This document shows, piece after piece, positions 1-6,254 of a stretch of DNA of 64,000 bases. Positions within the stretch are counted from its first letter, which is position 1. Every line of letters starts with the position of its first letter. The DNA comes from Bacteroidia bacterium. GTDB lineage: Bacteria; Bacteroidota; Bacteroidia; B-17B0; Aurantibacillaceae. The stretch lies in NCBI GenBank assembly GCA_016787785.1, contig JAEUTO010000007.1, positions 1 to 64,000 on the forward strand. Reading direction: 5' to 3'. Under the pieces are notes generated by a model. That model searched no databases. It was not told where the DNA came from and worked only from the letters and a program-made list of their open reading frames with translations. Position numbers and translations under genes: made by a program.

Positions 1-13
1 AAGAAGCCCAGCC

Positions 14-144
14 ACTAACAGCGGTTTGGCAAAAGTGGCGGTTCAGTGCTTCGTATGACAGTTTTTCGTAAATTTGAAGTGTGTGCTTCGTATGAACATT
101 TGTGGTTAAATCGCCACCTTCGCCAAGCCGCAAAACGTTATAAC
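14..144 (+). repeat. attC-like spacer element A
   Basis: The element opens with ACTAACAGC (R'') followed by GCGGTTTGGC (L'', 21-30). It closes with GCCAAGCCGC (L', 122-131) and AACGTTATAAC (R', GTTATAAC at 137-144). L'' and L' are inverted complements with one G:T pair, and a second internal pairing is GTGGCG (35-40) with CGCCAC (112-117). A 13-bp direct repeat, GTGCTTCGTATGA, lies at 46-58 and 83-95. A perfect TAnnTTTG box (TAAATTTG, 69-76) is present without a clear TTTG upstream. The R'' box belongs to a preceding unit outside the window. The geometry matches integron attC sites, but no integrase is visible. Confidence 0.7.
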
Positions 145-165
145 TAATGCCGCGGACAGACTTTC

Positions 166-1206
166 ATGAAAAAAACACTGACAAAAAAAATACTAAGACT
201 TCTGGGGTATACGTTGATCTTAGCTCTGATGTTTCTTTTGTTTAAAGTTTTTTTGCCGCGAAACTACAATGCTCCTCAAGTACAAATAAGAGAAAGTACA
301 AAGTATTGGGACTTGACAACAGGTTCAAGAATTGGTTACACTCTGATTTCAGCGAAAGGCGAAAAAAGACCCTATCCAATTATTTATTTGCACGGCGGAC
401 CGGCTGGCCCAATTTACGATGAACATATTAAGGCTTTAACGCCACTTTCCGAAGAAGGTTATGACGTTTATTTATACGACCAAGTCGGTTGCGGACAGTC
501 GAACCTATTGGATAATATTGAGGAATATACAGCTGACCGTCACAAAAAAGATCTTGAAGAAATCATAAAAAAAATAAGCGCAAAGAAAGTAGTTTTAATT
601 GGTCAATCGTGGGGCGCTATACTTGCAACTTTATTTGTTGCTGATGACCCTGAAAAAATTGAAAAAATAATATTAACCGGACCGGGGCCAATAATGCCAA
701 AGAAAATGGAATTGGCGGATTTAACCGCCCCTGATAGTTTGTATTTAAAAGAACCTCTGGTTTCAAATCAGGACGGATTTAGGATAGTGCAAAATATAAG
801 AAGCGCTGCTATGGCGCATTGGGCAACAATATTTGGATGTAAACTAGCTTCTGATAAAGAAGCAAATGGATTTTTCTGGACACTAACAAACCAAACCAAC
901 AAAGCCATGGTCTGCGACACCACAAAAGCTCTAAGAGCAGCGGCTGGTATGGGTTACTACTGCTGGCTAATGACAGGTAATAGTTTAGAAAATGTTGAAG
1001 ACCCAAGACCTAAAATAAAAAACTCCGGCGTTCCACTACTGATACTAAAGGGTCAATGCGACAATCAGAAATGGGGTTTTCTGCCAGAATATTTAGAATA
1101 TTTTACGAACGCTGAAATAGTCATAATTCCAAATGCGGGACACAGTATTTGGATTGAGCAACATGACCTATATTTAAAAACAATTAGGACTTTTTTAGCA
1201 AAATAA
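166..1206 (+). CDS. Membrane-anchored alpha/beta hydrolase, proline iminopeptidase-like (family S33)
   Basis: The 346-residue protein has the alpha/beta hydrolase fold. A basic N-terminus followed by a hydrophobic stretch (about residues 12-31) suggests an anchor facing the periplasm. The oxyanion motif HGGPAG is at 76-81. DQVGCGQS (105-112) corresponds to DQRGCGRS of prolyl aminopeptidases. The nucleophile elbow GQSWG is at 146-150, with Ser148 as the likely nucleophile. A C-terminal NAGHSIW supplies the probable catalytic His. Family members release N-terminal proline or hydrolyse related amides or esters; the substrate here is unknown. The gene sits alone between elements A and B. GTTATAAC at 137-144 before it and GTTATAAC at 1240-1247 after it form the unit's inverted ends. 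It is the first complete cassette in the array. Confidence 0.8.
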   Translation: MKKTLTKKILRLLGYTLILALMFLLFKVFLPRNYNAPQVQIRESTKYWDLTTGSRIGYTLISAKGEKRPYPIIYLHGGPAGPIYDEHIKALTPLSEEGYDVYLYDQVGCGQSNLLDNIEEYTADRHKKDLEEIIKKISAKKVVLIGQSWGAILATLFVADDPEKIEKIILTGPGPIMPKKMELADLTAPDSLYLKEPLVSNQDGFRIVQNIRSAAMAHWATIFGCKLASDKEANGFFWTLTNQTNKAMVCDTTKALRAAAGMGYYCWLMTGNSLENVEDPRPKIKNSGVPLLILKGQCDNQKWGFLPEYLEYFTNAEIVIIPNAGHSIWIEQHDLYLKTIRTFLAK

Positions 1207-1239
1207 AAGACGAAGGCCTTTACTGTGTGCGCAGTACTA

Positions 1240-1339
1240 GTTATAACAGCACCCTTGCGATCATTTTTTGCGTGTTAACGCTCAAATGTATAACTTGGAC
1301 TTAGCAAAAAACGGCGCAAGGCCGCAGAACGTTACCAGC
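1240..1339 (+). repeat. attC-like spacer element B (short class)
   Basis: R'' is GTTATAAC (1240-1247), the exact inverted complement of the box before the preceding gene (137-144). L'' CCTTGCG (1253-1259) pairs with L' CGCAAGG (1315-1321). R' is GTTACCAGC (1331-1339). The loop holds a promoter (listed separately). Its sequence around CGCTCAAAT...TAACTTG is shared with elements F, H, I, J and K. Confidence 0.75.
1267..1298 (+). promoter_or_regulatory. Bacteroidota-type promoter inside element B
   Basis: TTTG (1267-1270), 20 bp, then TAACTTGG (1291-1298), close to the TTTG-N19/20-TAnnTTTG consensus of Bacteroidota. A start near 1305 would give a leader of about 55 nt for the gene at 1360. That leader would include the right half of the element. 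Confidence 0.6.
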
Positions 1340-1359
1340 AAGCCTCCGACAGACCCCGA

Positions 1360-1836
1360 ATGAAAAAGACATTTTACATATTGACATTAATTCTCGTCCT
1401 GACAAACTGCAAAACGACGGACGAAAATAAAGTTGGGACTTGTTGCGACAAGACCTACACCAATGCTGACGACGCAATAAAATGTTTATCGCAGACAAAC
1501 GACGGCCAGGGGACAACTGCTGACGAAAGACTTTTGCTTATAGCCTTCGTAGACAAAGACCTTGAAGCAAACCAAAAATTAGGTTGGAACATAATCAAAG
1601 ACGAAGAAATAATAAATACAGCAAAAAGAAACTATGCGTTGGTGATCACCGACATCAATAAATACAAAATCCCCAACAATGACTGCTCATCCTATATGAC
1701 AGAATGTTTCAAAAATAATTCTGGCAAGACTTTTTTTGTAATTGCTAATCAAGCTCAGTGTTGGTGTAGAGACTGGACCCTAGAGGACAAAAAAGAAAGT
1801 ATTATCGAAAATCTTGAAGTTGGTAACGGACCTTAA
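1360..1836 (+). CDS. Hypothetical cysteine-rich lipoprotein
   Basis: The 158-residue protein is not recognised. It begins with a hydrophobic signal ending in LVLTNC, a plausible lipobox with Cys17. Asn at -1 is unusual, so lipidation is likely rather than certain. The mature part contains at least six cysteines, including CC near residue 28 and CWC near residue 129. A mixed alpha/beta middle region (LGWNIIKDEEIINTAKRNYA) is faintly reminiscent of thioredoxin-like proteins, but no CxxC active site is present. It is the sole gene of its unit. GTTACCAGC (1331-1339) lies before it and its exact inverted complement GCTGGTAAC (1855-1863) after it. The promoter inside element B should drive it. Confidence 0.7.
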   Translation: MKKTFYILTLILVLTNCKTTDENKVGTCCDKTYTNADDAIKCLSQTNDGQGTTADERLLLIAFVDKDLEANQKLGWNIIKDEEIINTAKRNYALVITDINKYKIPNNDCSSYMTECFKNNSGKTFFVIANQAQCWCRDWTLEDKKESIIENLEVGNGP

Positions 1837-1854
1837 ACTGTGTGCGTCGGCCAT

Positions 1855-2043
1855 GCTGGTAACCGGCCGTCTGGTGCCTTTGGGCGGAATCGGGTCATCG
1901 CCGCGCGCTATTAACAAGGTCGCTTCGCGAAATTTAATTTGCGGCGGCTAAAAAACTTGGGTATCTTTAAATAAACATTTGTGGTTGGGAAAAGTTGGTG
2001 CTTCGAAAGCCCAACGGCAAGTAGCTGCAAACCGTTAGCACGC
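1855..2043 (+). repeat. attC-like spacer element C (long class)
   Basis: R'' GCTGGTAAC (1855-1863) is the exact inverted complement of the R' box before the preceding gene. The element ends GTAGCTGCAAACCGTTAGCACGC, with R' GTTAGCACGC at 2034-2043. The L''/L' pairing is weak here. The inner part shares TATCTTTAAATAAACATTTG with other long elements. A small stem GTTGG...CCAAC flanks TGCTTCGAAAGC near 1994-2015. Confidence 0.65.
1938..1969 (+). promoter_or_regulatory. Bacteroidota-type promoter inside element C
   Basis: TTTG (1938-1941), 20 bp, TATCTTTA (1962-1969). It is placed to transcribe the gene at 2049 with a leader of roughly 70 nt. Confidence 0.6.
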
Positions 2044-2048
2044 ATTTT

Positions 2049-3734
2049 ATGACAGGACATGGACTAACATTTTTGTTAATACTAATTTCTAACTTATCAC
2101 TAGGACAAAATTGGCAATGGACAAAGAATCTCGGAGGAACTGGTGATGACTATGGCCAGTCAATCGCAACAGACATCTCCGGTAATATTTATGTAATGGG
2201 TGGTTTTAATAACTACACTGACTTCGATCCTAATCCTGGGGCATTCACACTATCCCCTTTCGGCAGTACAGACATTTATTTATTAAAATTGAACCCGTCT
2301 GGGAATTTATTATGGGCAAAACAAATGGGTGGTATTTCTTATGATTTAGGTAGTTCCTTAAAAATTGATCCATTTGGAAATCTATACACAATTGGTTGGT
2401 TCTATGGTGCGGCAGATTTTGATCCCGGACCTTCTGTTTATACTTTAACCCCTAAAGGAGAGTATGACATTTTTATTTCCAAACTAGATCCTTCTGGAAA
2501 TTTTCTTTGGGCAAAATGTATAGGTGACACTTTAAATGAATTTGGGACATCAATTGCTTTCGATCCCTCAGGAAATATGTATGCGACTGGGTCATATGCT
2601 GGCAATGTAGATTTTGACCCAAATGCAGGAACATCCAATTTAATATCGACAAATCAAGATGTTTTCGTATTAAAATTAAACCCTTCTGGTAACTTCGTTT
2701 GGGCAAGAGGGATTAATGGCAACGGCAGTGACGAAGCATTTTCAATAACAACTGATCCTTCTGGAAATATTTACACGACCGGTATGTTTTTCGGTACCGC
2801 TGATTTCGATCCTGGTCCTGGAATTTTCAACTTAACTTCTGTCGGCAGTATAGATAATTTTATTTCTAAACTGGATTCATCAGGCAATTTTGTTTGGGCA
2901 AATAATTTTGGAGGTTCTGGCATTGATGAATCTTTTTGTATTTCATCGGACCTTAATGGAAATATTTATACAACTGGGATATTTAGTGGTGTGGTTGATT
3001 TTGATTCAGGCCCTTCAACTTTTACTTTAGCATCCTCCGGTGCATATGACATTTTTGTTACTAAATATGATACCAATGGAAATTTTGTTTGGGCTAATAA
3101 AATGGGTGGGAATTCAAACGATTACGGTTGGTCAATAAGCATTGACGTCATTGGTAATATTTATATAACAGGTCAATTTGAAGGAACGGCGGACTTTGAT
3201 CCAGGAATAGGAATATTTAATTTAACTTCGAATGGCAGTAATGATATTTTTATCTTAAAATTAGACCCTACTGGAAGTTTTGCGTGGGTAAAACAAATGG
3301 GTGGCTCATTAAATGATCAAGGCAGATGTATTGTGTTAGATGGCTCTAATAATATCTATACGACTGGCTGGTTTTACGGAACTTGTGACTTAAATCCTGA
3401 TGTTGGTATCTATAATGCTATTTCCAACGGAAGCACCGATATTTTTGTTACAAAAATTGGGGGGACGGTAGGCCTTGAAGAAAATTCTGATACCAACAAT
3501 GAAATCTCTATTTATCCCAATCCATCCCATGGTTCATTTAAAATAAAAACGGAAGAGAATATTACAAACGGCGAATTACTTTTAATAAATTCTTTAGGCC
3601 AAACCCTTTTTAAACAAAAAATAACTCGACAGACAACTATTATAAATTCAAACGGCCTTCCGTTTGGTTTATATAATTGTATTTTGGTTTACGACAATCA
3701 GCAAATAAATTGTGGTCGACTGGTAATTGAATAA
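2049..3734 (+). CDS. Secreted SBBP-repeat beta-propeller protein with T9SS sorting domain
   Basis: The 561-residue protein has an N-terminal signal peptide ending near SLGQ (about residue 20). About eight repeats of roughly 50-55 residues follow. Each contains the pattern SGNIYTTGxFxGTADFDPGPG, then DIFIxKLDPSGNFVWAK, which is typical of SBBP/beta-propeller repeats of surface proteins. The C-terminus (about residues 480-561) is a type A T9SS sorting domain: ISIYPNPSHGSFKIK, then SLGQTLFKQKI, then the end RLVIE. The protein is therefore predicted to be exported by Sec, carried across the outer membrane by the Por machinery and attached or released. The ligand is unknown. It occupies a single-gene unit bounded by GTTAGCACGC (2034-2043) and GCGCGCTAAC (3739-3748), which match as inverted complements in 9 of 10 positions. 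Confidence 0.85.
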   Translation: MTGHGLTFLLILISNLSLGQNWQWTKNLGGTGDDYGQSIATDISGNIYVMGGFNNYTDFDPNPGAFTLSPFGSTDIYLLKLNPSGNLLWAKQMGGISYDLGSSLKIDPFGNLYTIGWFYGAADFDPGPSVYTLTPKGEYDIFISKLDPSGNFLWAKCIGDTLNEFGTSIAFDPSGNMYATGSYAGNVDFDPNAGTSNLISTNQDVFVLKLNPSGNFVWARGINGNGSDEAFSITTDPSGNIYTTGMFFGTADFDPGPGIFNLTSVGSIDNFISKLDSSGNFVWANNFGGSGIDESFCISSDLNGNIYTTGIFSGVVDFDSGPSTFTLASSGAYDIFVTKYDTNGNFVWANKMGGNSNDYGWSISIDVIGNIYITGQFEGTADFDPGIGIFNLTSNGSNDIFILKLDPTGSFAWVKQMGGSLNDQGRCIVLDGSNNIYTTGWFYGTCDLNPDVGIYNAISNGSTDIFVTKIGGTVGLEENSDTNNEISIYPNPSHGSFKIKTEENITNGELLLINSLGQTLFKQKITRQTTIINSNGLPFGLYNCILVYDNQQINCGRLVIE

Positions 3735-3738
3735 AAAC

Positions 3739-3980
3739 GCGCGCTAACAGCAAGCCATGGCGCAATGCGGGCGGATACTTCGACTATCGCTCAGTACAGG
3801 CTTGCAAGGCTTTTGCAAATTTAAGGTCGCTTTTAGTATAAAGCCGCGCACAATCTGGCTCAAAGTCCACCGGACTTTGCCCATTTTGCAAAAGTCTAAT
3901 AAACATGTATCTTTAAATTAACGTTTCGGAAGACAGTGTTTCATAAGCCGCAAGCGCAAGCTTGCAAAACGTTAGCACTC
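3739..3980 (+). repeat. attC-like spacer element D (long class)
   Basis: The element begins GCGCGCTAACAGCAAGCC and ends AGCTTGCAAAACGTTAGCAC (R' GTTAGCACTC, 3971-3980). Its R'' matches the box before the preceding gene, not its own right end alone. The centre holds a perfect 8-bp hairpin, CAAAGTCC (3861-3868), loop ACC, GGACTTTG (3872-3879), and a promoter. The first 45 bp are almost identical to element G and similar to element E. Confidence 0.75.
3885..3915 (+). promoter_or_regulatory. Bacteroidota-type promoter inside element D
   Basis: TTTG (3885-3888), 19 bp, TATCTTTA (3908-3915). The predicted start near 3922 leaves an unusually long leader of about 195 nt before the gene at 4117. The stretch 3981-4116 contains no gene. 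It has one weak hairpin (CATATTCT with AGAATGTG, about 4032-4054). Confidence 0.6.
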
Positions 3981-4116
3981 ATAGGGGCAGACGTCGACCT
4001 AAAAAACATTTGGACGACTTAAAATTGAAACGCATATTCTGACATTTAGAATGTGGCTTTTTGTGACAAAGTGTATTATAAATCCTGTGACATAAAAACA
4101 ATTAAACCTACACCTT

Positions 4117-4680
4117 ATGACAAAAATTACTATTTACACTTGGCCGACGATAATTCTGTTCGGACTGTTCTTTTCATTTACTGCGCCACAAGACGCAACT
4201 AGTAAGGAAAAAACGCAACCAAAAAAAATAAAAATACAAAAACAACCACAGTTTGTTAGTGTTAAAAGGTGCGTCATTTATGTACCTAAAGATTATTGCT
4301 ACTTTCCAAAAAGCGCCAACTTTGCAACCTCATTTAATCGTGATAGTGTTCAATTTGACTATATAGACTGTAAGTTAGCAAATGAAACAGAAAATATTTC
4401 ATGTATTTGGTTATGTTTGTTAGGCAATGAAAATTCAAAACTAACAATTGAGGATCAACTCAAAAACTTCGCTCTCATAAAGGGAAAGGATAAAATAGAA
4501 CATCCGTTTATGATAAAAATTAGCAGTGAACCTAAATTTTTGGGAGCAAACTTTAAAGGAAAAAATATTACAGCGAATTACAGTAAACAAATCGACATCT
4601 TTTTATATTTTAAAAATGTTAATGCAAAACCAGGCGAAAAGTTTAGAATCAATAATCTTACTACGACAATTACAACATAA
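4117..4680 (+). CDS. Hypothetical secreted protein
   Basis: The 187-residue protein is not recognised. The first 24 residues form a hydrophobic signal (TWPTIILFGLFFSFTAPQ) followed by a Lys/Gln-rich linker (about residues 28-48). The remainder looks like a compact beta-rich domain with four Cys residues (near 53, 62, 88 and 98). No catalytic motif was found. The gene is alone in its unit. Its flanks form the longest inverted repeat of the array: the sequence from GTTAGCACTC (3971 onward) is complementary to 4721-4739 (TGCCCCTACAAGTGCTAAC) in 17 of 19 positions. Export to the periplasm or surface is inferred from the signal only. Confidence 0.65.
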   Translation: MTKITIYTWPTIILFGLFFSFTAPQDATSKEKTQPKKIKIQKQPQFVSVKRCVIYVPKDYCYFPKSANFATSFNRDSVQFDYIDCKLANETENISCIWLCLLGNENSKLTIEDQLKNFALIKGKDKIEHPFMIKISSEPKFLGANFKGKNITANYSKQIDIFLYFKNVNAKPGEKFRINNLTTTITT

Positions 4681-4730
4681 AATATGCAGACATCGACAGC
4701 TAAACGTATCGAACTAAGTGTGCCCCTACA

Positions 4731-4985
4731 AGTGCTAACAGCAAGCAATTGCGCAATGCGGCTTTTCGGCTCATCGCAAAGCCAAGTTTTTGCCTGGCCG
4801 ACTGTACTTAAGCTCGCGCGCCAGCTGGCTCAAAGTCCACTGGACTTTGCCCATTTTGCTTTGCTAATAAACATTTGTACATTTAATAAACGTTTCGGCA
4901 GGTAGACCCGACCGACAAAAAAGTCGTTCGGGCAGGCAAAGGATGTTTCATAACGCCCTGCGCCTAGCCGCAAAACGTTACTAGC
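4731..4985 (+). repeat. attC-like spacer element E (long class)
   Basis: R'' AGTGCTAAC (4731-4739) is followed by AGCAAGCAATTGCGC. The right end is CGCCTAGCCGCAAAACGTTACTAGC, with R' at 4977-4985. It holds the same hairpin as element D with a changed loop: CAAAGTCC (4831-4838), ACT, GGACTTTG (4842-4849). A second stem is CCCGACCGAC (4907-4916) with GTCGTTCGGG (4923-4932), 9 of 10 paired. Confidence 0.75.
4855..4885 (+). promoter_or_regulatory. Bacteroidota-type promoter inside element E
   Basis: TTTG (4855-4858), 19 bp, TACATTTA (4878-4885), at the same place relative to the CAAAGTCC hairpin as in element D. It is placed to drive the cytochrome gene at 5022. Confidence 0.55.
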
Positions 4986-5021
4986 AATATGCGCGGACAG
5001 ATATCTCGGTCGACAAAAGAC

Positions 5022-5402
5022 ATGACGACAAAAAATTTAATAATCATATTTATTTTCTTCGCTACAAGTTTGACCTCGCAAACAACGACAAAACCTTCGA
5101 CAATAAAAATTAAAAAAGACAATTCAGACATTCTTAAAGGACAAAAAATTTACATCGACAATTGTAAAGTTTGCCACGACAATCAAAAACTTGGACCTAA
5201 ACTAAACGGTGTGACAGAAAAGTACACCAAACAGTGGGTTTTAGACTTCACAGTAAATAGCGAACGACTTATCAGATTAAAGGACAAGGACGCATTAAAA
5301 ATTTGGTTAGCTTGGAAAAAGGCACCCATGACCGTTTACGACGGCTTTACAAAAGAAACTCTTGATCAATTGTACACTTATCTTAAAACTTTAAAAAAAT
5401 AA
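5022..5402 (+). CDS. Small c-type cytochrome
   Basis: The 126-residue protein is read from ATG 5022. An in-frame ATG lies upstream at 4989, but starting at 5022 places a clean signal peptide first (TTKNLIIIFIFFATSLTSQ). A single covalent heme site, CKVCH, is at residues 48-52, and Met103 (APMTVYDG) is the likely sixth ligand. Heme attachment implies a periplasmic electron carrier; the partner is unknown. The 5' box is GTTACTAGC (4977-4985). The box after the gene is CAGCTAAC (5448-5455), which is only a partial inverted match (GCTAGTAAC would be expected). This is the one unit in the array that breaks the pattern. Confidence 0.85.
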   Translation: MTTKNLIIIFIFFATSLTSQTTTKPSTIKIKKDNSDILKGQKIYIDNCKVCHDNQKLGPKLNGVTEKYTKQWVLDFTVNSERLIRLKDKDALKIWLAWKKAPMTVYDGFTKETLDQLYTYLKTLKK

Positions 5403-5449
5403 ATATGCGGACACGTAACAAGATGTGTTCTATATGCCGCAACCTGACA

Positions 5450-5546
5450 GCTAACAGCACCCTCGCGTCCATTTTTTGCGCAGTAACGCTCAAATACGTA
5501 ACTTGACAAAGCAAAAAAATGTAAGTAGCTGCAAAAGTTTAGGTGC
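5450..5546 (+). repeat. attC-like spacer element F (short class)
   Basis: It runs from GCTAACAGCACCCTCGCG (5450 onward) to GTTTAGGTGC (5537-5546). The layout and much of the sequence match element B, including TTTTTTGCG...AACGCTCAAAT...TAACTTG. The R' box has one extra T compared with the R'' at 5994-6002. Confidence 0.7.
5475..5506 (+). promoter_or_regulatory. Bacteroidota-type promoter inside element F
   Basis: TTTG (5475-5478), 20 bp, TAACTTGA (5499-5506), with the same spacing as in element B. It lies just upstream of the lipoprotein gene at 5578. Confidence 0.55.
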
Positions 5547-5577
5547 AATGGTAAGACAAACATATTTATTTAGCCAA

Positions 5578-5976
5578 ATGAAGCTATTGACATGCATTAT
5601 ATTCTTATCTGTTTTTGGTTGTGTTAATTCCCAGACTTCGTGCACTTTTGACAATTTATTGGGTAAATGGTCACATTTGACAGTACTAAAAACTAAGACC
5701 AACTGGACAAGAGAAGAAATTAATTTTCTTTTTACAGACACAACAAAAGTTTACGGTTCAACATTATCATTCGATTCCTCTTTTGTGTATAACCGAAAGG
5801 GTAGACAAAAAACGGAATACCTTTTAAATCAAACATCTTGTAAAATTACTTACCGCAATTGGCCAAAATCTGAACGATTAAGAACTGACGAAATAATATA
5901 TTTAGATGAAAAATTTCTTATTCTTAGAATTCCAAATCCACATAGCTCGACAGACCAATTGTTTATTAAAAACTAG
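5578..5976 (+). CDS. Hypothetical lipoprotein, possibly lipocalin-like
   Basis: The 132-residue protein is read from ATG 5578. An in-frame start at 5476 would place the promoter and half of element F inside the coding region and bury the signal peptide. From 5578 the protein begins KLLTCIIFLSVFGC, a lipoprotein signal with Cys15. The mature part starts LLGKWSHLTVLK and continues as a beta-rich domain (STLSFDSSFVYNRKGRQ). This resembles small lipocalin-like lipoproteins of Bacteroidota, but the match is not firm. Its unit ends are GTTTAGGTGC (5537-5546) and GCACCTAAC (5994-6002), inverted complements apart from one T. Confidence 0.65.
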   Translation: MKLLTCIIFLSVFGCVNSQTSCTFDNLLGKWSHLTVLKTKTNWTREEINFLFTDTTKVYGSTLSFDSSFVYNRKGRQKTEYLLNQTSCKITYRNWPKSERLRTDEIIYLDEKFLILRIPNPHSSTDQLFIKN

Positions 5977-5993
5977 ACGGAATAAAAACAACA

Positions 5994-6185
5994 GCACCTA
6001 ACAGCAAGCCATGGCGCAATGCGGGCGGATGCATCTACTAGCTACTTCTGCAAGCTCTGTATGGCAGATCAGCAAAGACTTGCCGGACTCCCGGTAGCTA
6101 TTGGGATGCAAATTTAAGGTTGCTTTTAGCATAAAGCCAGACAATGGCCTGCGGTTGCCAGTAACACATTTTGCAAATCTTTAAA
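5994..6185 (+). repeat. attC-like spacer element G, right end missing
   Basis: It opens GCACCTAACAGCAAGCC and follows element D closely through CAAATTTAAGGTTGCTTTTAGC. It then diverges: the CAAAGTCC hairpin is replaced and only ATTTTGCAAATCTTTAAA of the promoter region remains. No GCAAAACGTTA end is present. This truncated copy marks the right border of the array. The rest of the gap to 6254 holds nothing recognisable. Confidence 0.6.
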
Positions 6186-6254
6186 GTACCTACCCCACTA
6201 CCGGCTTTTATGATAAAAAACATACTAAACCTTGATATTTAACGTTTAACTACA

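Noticed and set aside
4684-4905. Open frame of 73 codons spanning element E
   Set aside because: It covers the R'' box, the hairpin and the promoter of the repeat element, has no homologous character, and no comparable frame is kept in element D.
4989-5021. Longer start for the small cytochrome
   Set aside because: It would put charged residues before an otherwise well-formed signal peptide starting at 5022.
5476-5577. Longer start for the lipoprotein gene at 5578
   Set aside because: It would begin within the promoter of element F and bury a good lipoprotein signal that starts at 5578.
1-6190. Calling the array a standard integron
   Set aside because: No integrase, attI site or common Pc promoter is visible, and the extended unit ends and internal promoters differ from classical cassettes.
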